DNA of 32,821 nt from Beijerinckia sp. L45 (GCF_009765775.1 NZ_LMUU01000132.1:3781-36601), one strand, 5' to 3'; positions 16,305 through 24,888 are shown, counted from the first letter of the stretch. The notes: generated by a model from the letters alone, not told the origin. Made by a program: numbers and translations.

Positions 16305-17660
16305 CTACCGGACGGCGAGAGCAGGGATGCCCGCGCCGATCTGGTCTAGGCACTGCGCGACCGTACGAACCGTTGAGACGATCTGATCGGTCGAGTGTTC
16401 CGAGGACAGAAAAAAGCGCAGACGTGCGTTGCGCTCGGGAACCGCCGGATGGATGATCGGCTGAACGTTGATGCCGCGTTCGAACAGCTTTTGGCTTAAG
16501 GCGACGGCGACCAGCGAGCTATGTGTGACGATCGGCACGATAGCGTGACCGTCGCTGGAGCCCACATCGAGCTTGTGGGCACGGGCCTGCGACCAGAAAA
16601 GACTGCTGTTGCGCTGCAGATCGACGACGCGCTCGGGCTCGCGGTGGAGGAGGCGCAGGGCGGCGAGCGATGCCGCGGCCATCGGCGGCGGCAGGCCCAC
16701 GCTGTAGACGAAGCCGCCGGACATGCATTTCAAGTACTCGATCAGGGTTGTGCAGCCGGCGATGTAGCCGCCGCAGCCCGAAAGAGTCTTCGACATCGTT
16801 CCCATCCAGATGTCGACGTCGTTCGGCTTGATGCCAAACAGTTCGAACGATCCGAGGCCCTTGGCGCCAAGCACGCCGAGACCATGGGCCTCGTCGATCA
16901 TCAGCCACGCGCCATGGCGCGTCTTGACTTCGACGAGAGCGGCAAGGTCGGCGCAGTCGCCGTCCATACTGTAGAGCCCCTCTGCGACCACGAGCACGCG
17001 GTCGTATTGCGCGCGGCAGGAGATCAGGATGCGATCGAGCGCTTCGACATCATTGTGCGGGAACGACCGCCGCGTCGCGCCGGACAGGGTGGCACCTAGC
17101 ACGATGCTGTTATGGGCAAGGCTGTCGTGAATCACGAGATCGCGCGGGCCGAGCAGCGCGCCGATGGCCGAAACGTTGGTGGCGTGGCCGCTGACGAAGA
17201 CCACCGCGTCGTCCTGGCCATAATGCTCCGCGATCTCGCGCTCGAGCTCAAGGTGGATCGGCCGCTCGCCAGCGACGAGGCGGCTGGCGGAGCACGAAGT
17301 GCCGTAGGTCTCGATCGCGCCGGCAGCTGCGGCTTGCACCTCGGGATGACCGTTCAGGCCGAGATAGTCATACGAAGAAAAGTTGTCGTAGCGCTTGCCG
17401 GCGATCAGCGTGGTGGCGCCGGCGCGCTCGTCGTGAACGCGGAAGAAGGGGTCGACCAGACCCATCACACCAGCGGCAGAGCGCTGGATCTTGATTTCCT
17501 GCATGCCGGGAAGCGTCGAGAAATCCGTCATGGCCCGGAACGGGTTCGGCAGCGGCTCGCTCGACTTGATGACCTTGCGTTCGGCCTCAAGCCTGCGACT
17601 CACGATGTCCTGAAGCGTTCCTCGGGTGCCGTCCTGGAGACCTACGCTGGTTCGCTTCAT
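16305..17660 (-). CDS. PLP-dependent alpha-oxoamine synthase
   Basis: The 451-residue protein is a fold-type I PLP enzyme of the family of BioF, KBL, ALA synthase and serine palmitoyltransferase. These condense an amino acid with an acyl thioester and lose CO2, giving an alpha-amino ketone. The Schiff-base lysine is Lys291 in TMSKTLSGCGGY. Asp256 and His259 in MIDEAHGLGVLG bind the PLP ring, and His183 is the stacking histidine of the HDSLAHNS segment. The substrate segment SSYDYLGLNGHPEV (95-108) is typical. An N-terminal extension of about 85 residues is longer than in BioF and closer to serine palmitoyltransferases. No biotin or heme genes are nearby. Its place directly before a PKS without release domain suggests a FUM8-like chain-releasing role; the amino acid used is unknown. 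I chose the ATG at 17660; the frame stays open to 17741. Confidence 0.9.
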   Translation of the reverse strand: MKRTSVGLQDGTRGTLQDIVSRRLEAERKVIKSSEPLPNPFRAMTDFSTLPGMQEIKIQRSAAGVMGLVDPFFRVHDERAGATTLIAGKRYDNFSSYDYLGLNGHPEVQAAAAGAIETYGTSCSASRLVAGERPIHLELEREIAEHYGQDDAVVFVSGHATNVSAIGALLGPRDLVIHDSLAHNSIVLGATLSGATRRSFPHNDVEALDRILISCRAQYDRVLVVAEGLYSMDGDCADLAALVEVKTRHGAWLMIDEAHGLGVLGAKGLGSFELFGIKPNDVDIWMGTMSKTLSGCGGYIAGCTTLIEYLKCMSGGFVYSVGLPPPMAAASLAALRLLHREPERVVDLQRNSSLFWSQARAHKLDVGSSDGHAIVPIVTHSSLVAVALSQKLFERGINVQPIIHPAVPERNARLRFFLSSEHSTDQIVSTVRTVAQCLDQIGAGIPALAVR

Positions 17661-18128
17661 CGCGACTTTTGCCTTTGATCTCGCGGGTGGCCGGTGGCCG
17701 CACGCCGGATTACATTGGATCGTGCCCGGCAGCGCCAGCACGGGGCATACAGAGCGTTTTCAGCGAGTCGTCTTCGCTGCATCGCACTTTGGTTTAACCC
17801 ACAAGGCTTTGGGAAACCATGTCCTGTGCGCAACACGGCAGTGGGGAAGTGTGCTGCGGAGCGGTGATATCATGGCAAGAATGGGACCAATGCTTAGCAC
17901 AGGGGAATCCCATCCAACTCGATGATGCTGCTAGTCCGCTGAAAGAATTGAAGGATCACGGTAGACACGAAGCGGCAAATGCATTCATTTTCACGCACGT
18001 GTTACATTGAGCTCACACCTCCCGTAAAAGACGTGGGCTGCGGCTGGACCGCTCGATGCCGCTCTGGCTTATGCCCTTCTCGTCGCCTGCATCATGTCCG
18101 AAGCAGCGCGATCCGCACGGAGACTCCG
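17661..18128. other. Divergent intergenic region, 468 bp
   Basis: This region separates the oxoamine synthase (minus) from the CDP-alcohol phosphotransferase (plus) and should hold both promoters. I see no convincing ORF in it and no clear sigma-70 or sigma-EcfG match. Short palindromes such as CACGTG near 17996 are too small to interpret. Its first part is less GC-rich than the flanking genes. Confidence 0.5.
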
Positions 18129-18875
18129 ATGTCGACAACGGCAGCTCAAGATGGCGGATTTCGCGTCAAGCGCATCCAGACCAATGTCATCGCTCAGAGC
18201 GAACGCCGGCTGCTGACGTGGCTGGCGGCCCGGCTGCCGTTATGGGTCACGCCAGACCGCCTCACCGTGCTCGGCGTCGCCGGCGCCATGCTCGTTCTTG
18301 CGGCGCAGATCGCCAGCCGGCACGACCATGCCTATCTCTGGCTCGCGTCCTTCGGCCTCGTGGTCCATTGGTTCGGCGACTCGCTCGACGGGAGCCTCGC
18401 TCGCTACCGCCGGATCGAACGACCGATCTACGGCTATTTCCTCGATCACACCGTCGATGCGTTATGCAATTTCATGATCATGGTGGGTTTCGGACTTACG
18501 CTCTACATCCGCATGGATGTCGCGCTATTCGCTCTGGTCGGCTATTTTTTCCTTTGCATGTACGTGTTCATCAACAATCATCTGTCCGGGACGATGCAGC
18601 TGTCGTTCCTGGGATTCGGGCCCACGGAATTGCGGATCTGCCTGATCGCCATCAACACCGGCATGTTCTTCTTCGGTCGCGCCGGGTTCAGCGTCGAAGG
18701 CGAATTCGTCTCTTATTATGATTGCGTCCTGCTGTTTGCCGGGACGGTTTTCGTAGCGATCTATGTGGCGCGGATGCTGATCGGCATTGCTACCCTGCGC
18801 GATCCCACGCGCAGCGGCGCGAAGCCGGCCGCGGTTCAGAGCGCCGTGGCGAAGGCGTCGAGCGCATCGAAATAG
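18129..18875 (+). CDS. CDP-alcohol phosphotransferase family membrane protein
   Basis: Enzymes of this family transfer a phospho-alcohol from a CDP-alcohol to a lipid or alcohol acceptor in the membrane. The 248-residue protein carries the full signature D-x2-D-G-x2-A-R-x9-G-x3-D-x3-D at residues 84-110 (Asp84, Asp87, Gly88, Ala91, Arg92, Gly102, Asp106, Asp110). Around it are about six membrane helices. The substrate cannot be read from sequence. The ATG at 18129 has GGAG seven bases upstream. It diverges from the oxoamine synthase and PKS operon, which suggests head-group transfer to an amino alcohol made by that operon. This is inference; a role in ordinary phospholipid synthesis is the alternative. 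Its last 40 bp overlap the convergent glycosyltransferase gene. Confidence 0.88.
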   Translation: MSTTAAQDGGFRVKRIQTNVIAQSERRLLTWLAARLPLWVTPDRLTVLGVAGAMLVLAAQIASRHDHAYLWLASFGLVVHWFGDSLDGSLARYRRIERPIYGYFLDHTVDALCNFMIMVGFGLTLYIRMDVALFALVGYFFLCMYVFINNHLSGTMQLSFLGFGPTELRICLIAINTGMFFFGRAGFSVEGEFVSYYDCVLLFAGTVFVAIYVARMLIGIATLRDPTRSGAKPAAVQSAVAKASSASK

Positions 18876-20134
18876 GCGGACCAGCCGGCGGTGGCGCGAA
18901 CGCGGCCGGCAGCGGGATCACCGGCTGGTCGACCGCTTTGCGCACGCAGGTGCACCGCCTCGAGCCACGCCTCGCCGTCCAGGGGCGAGAGCAGGGTGAC
19001 ACCCGCCGCATCGATCTCGCGGAACACCGGAATGTCGGAGGCGATCACCGGCGCGCCGGCCGCCAGCGCTTCGTGGACAGGCAGGCCGTAGCCTTCCGCG
19101 AAGCTCGGCATCAGGACCGCTTGGGCGTTGTCCATCAGGCGCTTCAGACCCGGCGTGGAGAGTCCCGTCACGGCGATGACGTGGTCGCGCAGCGGCGGGC
19201 TTCGCTCGAAGAGGTCGATGATCAGCTCGTTTTTCCAACCACGCGTTCCCACCAGCACGAGCTTGGGCGCCGACCGGCCGTAGCGGTGAACGAGATCGCG
19301 CCACGCCGCGAGGATCATCAGGTGGTTCTTGCGCGGCTCGATCGTGCTGCACAGTACGAAGAACGGGTGCCCGTCGAGCGTTGGATCGATCTGTCGGGGT
19401 TCGGAGAAGATCGGCGCGACCGGCGTCGGTGCGAAGAAGATCGGCACGTCGGCCCGGCCCAGGCTGGCGACATGCGCCCTGAGATCATTGGCGACCGTCT
19501 GCGTGGTCACCAGCGCGGCCGCTCCGAACCGGGCGAAATTCGCCATGCGCTTGCGGTGGCGTTCGAATTCCGCCGCGCGAAAATATTCCGGCATGCTGAT
19601 CGGCAGCAGATCGTGGATGAAGAAGGCGGCCTTGATGTCGGGGCGCGCCTCCAGCCATTCGAACGATCCGGCGACCCACAGCGGGAACTGGCTGGCATTG
19701 ATGTAGACGCTGCCTTGCGGCAGATCCGTCTGCGGATTCTTGGACAGGGGAACGCCGTGGCGGCTGAGCCAACGTAAGCCATTCGCCACATCGGCTCGCA
19801 GCGTCGAGGCGCGGTGACTTTTTTGATTCGGCCGCGGCTCCGAGGCGATGCTCGCGCCAGTGATGCGGGCTACCACAGCCCGATAGACCGGATCGTCATG
19901 GCCGGGCGCCGCCTCGCCCCAGTGGGCGGCGATCCCGTCGATCGCGTCGCGTGCCGCGACCTGATCGAGAAGCCTCGATCCGAAGCCGGTCGATGTCGTC
20001 CCGAAACGCGCGCCCTCGATCTGCGTCAGAAAATGCCGGGCCAGCGCGAAATCAATACGGTCGATCCCGTTCGGCGTCGCGTTCAAAACCCGCGTGAGCA
20101 GGCGGGTGACGTCATAGCAAACAGGGCGCTCCAT
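18836..20134 (-). CDS. GT4-family glycosyltransferase
   Basis: The 432-residue protein has the GT-B fold. The C-terminal nucleotide-sugar half has CSTIEPRKNH (262-271), a segment typical of mannosyltransferase-like GT4 enzymes, and the E-x7-E motif at Glu347 and Glu355 in PSFAEGYGLPVHEALAAG. The N-terminal acceptor half has IHDLLPI (173-179). No membrane segment is present, so it acts in the cytosol or at the membrane surface. The sugar and acceptor are unknown. It ends within the 3' end of the convergent CDP-alcohol phosphotransferase gene (40-bp overlap). The acceptor could be the predicted aminolipid or a cell-surface polysaccharide; no other polysaccharide genes are nearby. Confidence 0.87.
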   Translation of the reverse strand: MERPVCYDVTRLLTRVLNATPNGIDRIDFALARHFLTQIEGARFGTTSTGFGSRLLDQVAARDAIDGIAAHWGEAAPGHDDPVYRAVVARITGASIASEPRPNQKSHRASTLRADVANGLRWLSRHGVPLSKNPQTDLPQGSVYINASQFPLWVAGSFEWLEARPDIKAAFFIHDLLPISMPEYFRAAEFERHRKRMANFARFGAAALVTTQTVANDLRAHVASLGRADVPIFFAPTPVAPIFSEPRQIDPTLDGHPFFVLCSTIEPRKNHLMILAAWRDLVHRYGRSAPKLVLVGTRGWKNELIIDLFERSPPLRDHVIAVTGLSTPGLKRLMDNAQAVLMPSFAEGYGLPVHEALAAGAPVIASDIPVFREIDAAGVTLLSPLDGEAWLEAVHLRAQSGRPAGDPAAGRVRATAGWSAYFDALDAFATAL

Positions 20135-20183
20135 GAGCGCCCTGCTATATCGTTTTCAGGAAAGACGCACGTAAATCCTGCGC

Positions 20184-20585
20184 TTACCAGTCGCGCGGCT
20201 GCGGCGGCTGATAGCCAAGGATCGGGCCGGAGTAGACGTCACCGACATTTGGACCCGTCGCGAATTCGGCGACCGGCACGCTGCGGCCCGGCACGTAGGG
20301 CTGACCCTGGAACACGTCGTTGCCGAAGCCGTCGGGGTCGCGGATGCGATCCTGCGTCTTGTTGTTGATCGTGTTGGCGGTCATGTAATTGTTGCCGGTG
20401 CCGACCGGCGCCACAGGACCCGGATCAAGGAAGCTACGACGGTTGACCGTCAGCGGCAGTTCATGGGTCTCTTCGTCGACATATTGCGGCACGACGTGGT
20501 GATGGCGCGTCTTGGCCGCGGCATCGTAGGCGCCGAGCGACACGGCAACGCTGGCCGCGAGCAGTGAGACAACCATCGTGCGCAT
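20184..20585 (-). CDS. Small secreted hypothetical protein
   Basis: The 133-residue protein has a clear Sec signal peptide (basic MR start, hydrophobic core at about 4-19, likely cleavage after the AAA near residue 24). The mature part is rich in Pro, Gly and Asn, with a histidine cluster (KTRHHHVVP) just after the signal peptide. I recognise no domain. The ATG at 20585 has AAGGA nine bases upstream. It is the next gene upstream of the glycosyltransferase on the same strand, 49 bp away, so cotranscription is possible. Confidence 0.7.
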   Translation of the reverse strand: MRTMVVSLLAASVAVSLGAYDAAAKTRHHHVVPQYVDEETHELPLTVNRRSFLDPGPVAPVGTGNNYMTANTINNKTQDRIRDPDGFGNDVFQGQPYVPGRSVPVAEFATGPNVGDVYSGPILGYQPPQPRDW

Positions 20586-20677
20586 GCGAAAATCCTTGTT
20601 GGCAGCCCGAACCGATTCGGACGATAACGCTTCGCCTTAGCTTTAGTTCATGGCGGTTAAGCCGTCGCGCCGTTTCC

Positions 20678-21562
20678 TCAACGGTGCCGCACAATCTTCC
20701 GTGGTGTGGCAGCGCGGTCGTCGAGCCAGGCGGCATGGGGCTCATCGGGGCCAAGGCGCATGCCGGTGCAGGCGGCGTTGCGCTTCAGCTCGGTCGAGGC
20801 AAAGAACTCGACGAGAGCTCGGTCGTCGCCGCCTGACACCAGGTCTAATCGCTCCAGCATGCACCCGAGCCGCTCGCGCGTGAGGTCCGCCGCTTTGCCG
20901 CCGCAGGCAAGACCCGTCATCGTCAATGCCGGCGCGTCCAGGGCGAGGCGGAACCCACTGCAGGGCGATGCCGGCGTCGCGCCGGCGCTCAGGGCGACCG
21001 CGGCAACCTGGAAATTGCCGAAGCGGGTCGCCATCACATCGGGCAAACCACTGCGGGTCACGGAGAGGCCCGCGTCCGCTGCGATCCGTGCAATCGCGGC
21101 GAAAACCGGACCGGCCACGTAGGTTTCGCTGCCGCGTCTATAGAGTGTCAGGCGCAACGCGGGTTCGTCGCCGGTGAGCGTGCCGAACGCGAGCGTATCC
21201 TGTCGCCCACCGCCGTCCAGGCTCCGACGCGCCTTGTAGAGCTTGGTCGATTTGGCGAGGTTGGCGGCTTCCAGGCTGAAGATTTCGATCGGCTTGATGA
21301 CGTCGAGCCACGCCGGTGCTTTCGGCTCGACCGGGGCGGGTAGGGAAGCTGCTTTGGGCGTCTCGGGAACGGCCGATGGAACGAGGGCCACGACGAGGCA
21401 TGCCAAAACCGCCGCGAGCGTACAGCTAAAAAGCACGGGGTGTTTCGCCACGACGCGCAGAGCAGGCAACGGACCCCCTGCTGCGAACGCAGGGCGGCGG
21501 AAGACGGGCCGAATCTGTCGGGCCGCCTTGCGCTGCCAGTCGACGAAGGCCATGTCGCTCAT
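20678..21562 (-). CDS. Single-pass envelope protein of unknown function
   Basis: I do not recognise this 294-residue protein. A basic cytoplasmic N-terminus of about 40 residues is followed by one membrane helix (about 42-62), a Pro/Ala-rich linker and a periplasmic domain from about residue 85. The domain has four cysteines (201, 220, 234, 265), which could form two disulfides. I chose the ATG at 21562 because GGGAG lies five bases upstream. The frame extends to 21619, but the extra residues look random. The gene diverges from asd. Confidence 0.65.
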   Translation of the reverse strand: MSDMAFVDWQRKAARQIRPVFRRPAFAAGGPLPALRVVAKHPVLFSCTLAAVLACLVVALVPSAVPETPKAASLPAPVEPKAPAWLDVIKPIEIFSLEAANLAKSTKLYKARRSLDGGGRQDTLAFGTLTGDEPALRLTLYRRGSETYVAGPVFAAIARIAADAGLSVTRSGLPDVMATRFGNFQVAAVALSAGATPASPCSGFRLALDAPALTMTGLACGGKAADLTRERLGCMLERLDLVSGGDDRALVEFFASTELKRNAACTGMRLGPDEPHAAWLDDRAATPRKIVRHR

Positions 21563-21671
21563 ACGCACTCCCATACGCCCGACCATCGAAACCGACGGCC
21601 GAGCCATGACTTTGCGCATGAGGACTTGAGTCGATCGTTACGGACGCGCTAGGACTTCGAGTCAAAGTCAA

Positions 21672-21765
21672 CGGCGTCTTTACGCCGGACGGCGCCCAGG
21701 GGCGCCTTGCTTGAACCGGCGATGCGCGCGAGGCCGAAATCGAGGGGTGCTCCTCGACCCCTTTC
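21672..21765 (+). promoter_or_regulatory. Hairpin-rich leader upstream of asd
   Basis: Three stems lie within 95 bp. CGGCGT-CTTT-ACGCCG is at 21672-21687 and GGCGCCC-AG-GGGCGCC at 21691-21706. A third region can pair in two exclusive ways: TCGAGG (21740-21745) with CCTCGA (21752-21757), or AGGGGT (21743-21748) with ACCCCT (21757-21762). The region ends 34 bp before the asd start. This resembles an attenuator-like leader, but I recognise no known riboswitch and no clear leader peptide. Confidence 0.4.
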
Positions 21766-21798
21766 CGTTCGCCGGATCATTTTGGAGAGATTGAGACG

Positions 21799-22833
21799 AT
21801 GGGATTCAAGGTTGCAGTCGTCGGGGCCACCGGAAACGTGGGCCGCGAAATGCTCGACATCCTGGCCGAGCGCAGATTCCCCGCCGATCAGGTAGTGGCG
21901 CTGGCGTCGCCGCGCTCGATCAATACGGAAGTCTCCTACGGCGACAAGATCCTGAAGTGCAAGGTGCTCGACACCTACGATTTCACCGGCACAGACATCT
22001 GCCTGATGTCGGCCGGCGGCACGGTCTCCAAGGAATGGTCGCCGAAGATCGCCGCCCAGGGCTGCGTCGTCATCGACAACTCGTCGGTCTGGCGCATGGA
22101 CCCCGACGTGCCCTTGATCGTGCCGGAAGTGAATGCCGACGCCATCGTCGGCTTCACCAAGAAGAACATCATCGCCAACCCGAACTGTTCGACGGCGCAA
22201 CTCGTCGTCGCGCTGAAGCCGTTGCACGATCACGCCAAGATCAAGCGGGTGGTGGTCTCGACCTATCAGTCGGTTTCGGGCGCGGGCAAGGAAGCGATGG
22301 ACGAACTGTTCGCCCAGACCCGCGCCGTCTTCGTCTCGGATCCCGTGCAGACCGGAAAATTCCCCAAGCGCATCGCCTTCAACGTCATCCCGGAGATCGA
22401 CGTCTTCATGGAAGACGGGTTCACCAAGGAAGAGTGGAAGATGGTCGTCGAGACGAAGAAGATCCTGGACCCCAAGATCAAGCTCGTCGCGACCTGCGTC
22501 CGCGTGCCCGTGTTCATCGGCCACTCGGAGTCGATCAACATCGAGTTCGAGAACCCGATCAGCGCCGACGAGGCCCGCGACATTCTTCGCGAGGCGCCGG
22601 GCTGCCTCGTCATCGATAAGCGGGAGAAGGGCGGTTACATCACCCCGCACGAAGCGGCGGGCGAGGATGCCACCTACATCTCGCGCATCCGCGACGATCC
22701 GACGGTCGAAAACGGCCTGGTGATCTGGTGCGTCGCCGACAACCTGCGCAAGGGTGCTGCGTTGAACGCGATCCAGATCGCCGAGACGCTGATCAACCGC
22801 AAGCTGATCGCGCCGAAGCAGCAGGCCGCCTGA
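21799..22833 (+). CDS. asd: Aspartate-semialdehyde dehydrogenase
   Basis: Asd reduces aspartyl phosphate to aspartate semialdehyde with NADPH, the branch point to lysine, diaminopimelate, threonine and methionine. The 344-residue protein has the Rossmann start VAVVGATGNVGREML (5-19) and the SAGGTVS segment. The nucleophile is the Cys of ANPNCSTAQLV (near residue 132), and the substrate-binding RVPVFIGHSE segment lies near residue 237. Length is normal for the bacterial family. GGAGAG lies about 13 bases upstream of the ATG. The upstream leader is unusually structured. A hairpin follows the gene at 22850-22884. Confidence 0.96.
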   Translation: MGFKVAVVGATGNVGREMLDILAERRFPADQVVALASPRSINTEVSYGDKILKCKVLDTYDFTGTDICLMSAGGTVSKEWSPKIAAQGCVVIDNSSVWRMDPDVPLIVPEVNADAIVGFTKKNIIANPNCSTAQLVVALKPLHDHAKIKRVVVSTYQSVSGAGKEAMDELFAQTRAVFVSDPVQTGKFPKRIAFNVIPEIDVFMEDGFTKEEWKMVVETKKILDPKIKLVATCVRVPVFIGHSESINIEFENPISADEARDILREAPGCLVIDKREKGGYITPHEAAGEDATYISRIRDDPTVENGLVIWCVADNLRKGAALNAIQIAETLINRKLIAPKQQAA

Positions 22834-22849
22834 TCCGATCGGCTTCGAC

Positions 22850-22884
22850 CATTCCGGGCTTGCCTCTCGCGGCGGCCCGGAATG
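22850..22884 (+). terminator. Hairpin after asd
   Basis: CATTCCGGGC and GCCCGGAATG form a perfect 10-bp stem around a 15-base loop, starting 16 bp after the asd stop codon. No U-run follows directly, so it may be a Rho-assisted or weak terminator. Confidence 0.45.
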
Positions 22885-22966
22885 CGTCTGTGCGTTAAAA
22901 ACCGTTAACCCTTTTCTGTAATTCTCCGTTCGAATCTATCGCGTACAAGAGGCTAGCCCACATCTG

Positions 22967-24130
22967 ATGCCCTCCCCCATCCGCCGGCTTGTGGTCGTTT
23001 CGACCTTCTTTGGAGCCGCCCTTTTAAGCGGATGCGCGGACCACGCCCATGGCGTGATGATGCCGGTGCTCGCCGATGCGGTGCCGGACACGAGCCACGT
23101 CGAGATGCTGGTGGCGACGACGCGGGCGCCCGACGCCTCGCCGGCCATCATGTTCTCCGGCCAGCGCGGCGAGGGCATGGCTTTCGCCGACATCGAAATC
23201 TCCTTGCCGCCGGATCGCGGCCGCAAGCTCGGCGAAGTGCAATGGCCGAAAACGCTCCCCGGCAACCCGGCGACCGACTTCGTGACCCGGAAGACCGAGA
23301 TCATCGATCGCACGACGGCGCTCGCCTGGGTCGATCGCGAGGCGAAGGGCTCGGCCAAGCGACAGGTCCTGGTCTTCGTCCATGGCTTCAACAACAAGTT
23401 CGAGGATGCCGTCTATCGCTTCGCCCAGATCGTCCATGATTCCGGCAGTGGCGCGGTCCCCGTGCTCTTCACCTGGCCTTCGAAAGGCGACGTGCTGGCC
23501 TATGGCTACGACCACGACAGCACCAACTATTCGCGCACCCAGCTCGAGACGCTGCTGCGCAGCCTTGCTGCTGATCCGCAGGTCGGCGAGATCTCGATCC
23601 TCGCGCATTCCATGGGCAACTGGCTGGCGCTGGAAGCGCTGCGCCAGATGGCGATCCGTGACGGACGGGTGAACGGCAAGATTCATAACGTGCTGCTGGC
23701 GTCGCCCGACGTCGATGTCGATGTGGCGCGGACCCAGATCGCCGACATGGGGCCGAACCGACCGCAGTTCAGCCTGTTCGTGTCGCGCGACGACAAGGCG
23801 CTCGGCCTGTCAAAGGATCTCTGGGGCGGCTCGACGCGGCTCGGCGCCATCGACCCGAATGTCGAGCCCTATCGGACGCAGCTCGCCGCCGAACGCATCA
23901 CCGTCTTCGACCTGACTGCGGTCCAAACGCCGACCGATTCCGTCAGCGGAGCACTCGGCCATAACAAATTCGCCACCAGCCCGCAGATCGTTCAGCTCAT
24001 CGGCACTCGCCTAGCGAGCGGACAGGCAATCACCGACTCGCGGGAAAATCTCGGCGATCAATTCCAGGGCGCAACCGGCACCATCTCGAGCTTCGGCAGC
24101 GGTCTGATCGGACGCCTCGGCGGCGGTTAG
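22967..24130 (+). CDS. Lipoprotein alpha/beta hydrolase (DUF900 type)
   Basis: The 387-residue protein has a lipoprotein signal peptide with lipobox LLSGC (Cys23), so it is probably anchored to a membrane in the periplasm. The hydrolase fold follows, with VFVHGFNNKF (137-146), nucleophile Ser215 in LAHSMGNWLAL and an acidic residue in ASPDVDVD (about 248). This matches the DUF900 family of alpha/beta hydrolases. The catalytic histidine is probably the one in ALGHNKFATSP near residue 330. The substrate is unknown. The C-terminal 40 residues are Gly/Ser-rich. A role as lipase or esterase is only a family-level guess. Confidence 0.82.
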   Translation: MPSPIRRLVVVSTFFGAALLSGCADHAHGVMMPVLADAVPDTSHVEMLVATTRAPDASPAIMFSGQRGEGMAFADIEISLPPDRGRKLGEVQWPKTLPGNPATDFVTRKTEIIDRTTALAWVDREAKGSAKRQVLVFVHGFNNKFEDAVYRFAQIVHDSGSGAVPVLFTWPSKGDVLAYGYDHDSTNYSRTQLETLLRSLAADPQVGEISILAHSMGNWLALEALRQMAIRDGRVNGKIHNVLLASPDVDVDVARTQIADMGPNRPQFSLFVSRDDKALGLSKDLWGGSTRLGAIDPNVEPYRTQLAAERITVFDLTAVQTPTDSVSGALGHNKFATSPQIVQLIGTRLASGQAITDSRENLGDQFQGATGTISSFGSGLIGRLGGG

Positions 24131-24145
24131 CCGCCGCAATTAGGA

Positions 24146-24862
24146 TCAGCTTTTCGGGCGCACGTTCGCCGGAGGGGCGACCGGCACGAAGCGGCCGCGC
24201 GCCTCGTCGAGCGCGGTCATGTTGCCGTTGGCGACGCCGAAGTAGGCGCCGTGCAGGCTCAGCTCGCCGGCATCTTCCCGCGCCTTGAGCCACGGGTAGG
24301 TGCGCAGATTGGCGATGCCCTGGATGATCGAGGCGTAGGACAGGCTCTCGCAATAATGGTCGAAGTCGCCGGCTGGCGGGCCGATGCGATCGGCCGCCGG
24401 TTGAATCAGGGACTTCCATTTGCCGATGAAATTGGCCGGAGACAGCGGCTGAAATTCTTCGTCCTGCCCTTGCGCGAAGGCGCGGATGCCGCCGCATTGG
24501 GCATGTCCCATCACGACGATATGCGCGACCTTGAGCGCCAACACCGCATATTCGATCGCCGCCGAGGTCTCGTGCGGGTCCGGATCGATAGCGAAGGGCG
24601 GCACGAGGGCGCCGATGTTGCGGACGACGAAAATCTCGCCCGGGCCGGCATCGAAGATGACCTCCGGCGAGACTCGGGAGTCGCAGCAGCCGATCAGGAG
24701 CACCGGCGGGCGTTGGCCAACATCCGCGAGATGACGGAAGCGGCCCTGTTCCTCGCGAAGCCGGTTGCCGCGAAAATCCGCATAGCCTTCGATCAACTGG
24801 GGCGGAAGCGGAATGCCCTTCGGGTCATCGTTGGTCTGTGTCTCGGCGGGCGTACTCGTCAT
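24146..24862 (-). CDS. Beta-class carbonic anhydrase
   Basis: The 238-residue protein interconverts CO2 and bicarbonate in the cytosol. It has the beta-class zinc ligands: Cys60 with the Asp61/Arg63 pair in GCCDSRVSP, and His120 and Cys123 in MGHAQCGGI. The segments VRNIGALVPP (80-89) and SAAIEYAVLAL (100-110) are standard for the family. I chose the ATG at 24862; the frame stays open to a GTG at 24901. The gene diverges from the CitE-like gene at 24997. A 13-bp perfect palindrome lies in the divergent region. Confidence 0.93.
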   Translation of the reverse strand: MTSTPAETQTNDDPKGIPLPPQLIEGYADFRGNRLREEQGRFRHLADVGQRPPVLLIGCCDSRVSPEVIFDAGPGEIFVVRNIGALVPPFAIDPDPHETSAAIEYAVLALKVAHIVVMGHAQCGGIRAFAQGQDEEFQPLSPANFIGKWKSLIQPAADRIGPPAGDFDHYCESLSYASIIQGIANLRTYPWLKAREDAGELSLHGAYFGVANGNMTALDEARGRFVPVAPPANVRPKS

Positions 24863-24888
24863 GGGGGCAGACCGTCCTCGTTCCCAAA

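Noticed and set aside
16096-16353. Small minus-strand ORF between the oxoamine synthase and the PKS
   Set aside because: It overlaps the end of the oxoamine synthase in another frame and looks random.
17819-18010. Small ORF in the gap before the CDP-alcohol phosphotransferase
   Set aside because: It has no ribosome site, no motif and an unconvincing composition.
22893-22912. CtrA-like TTAA...TTAAC pair upstream of the lipoprotein hydrolase
   Set aside because: The two half-sites are six bases apart, whereas the CtrA consensus requires seven.
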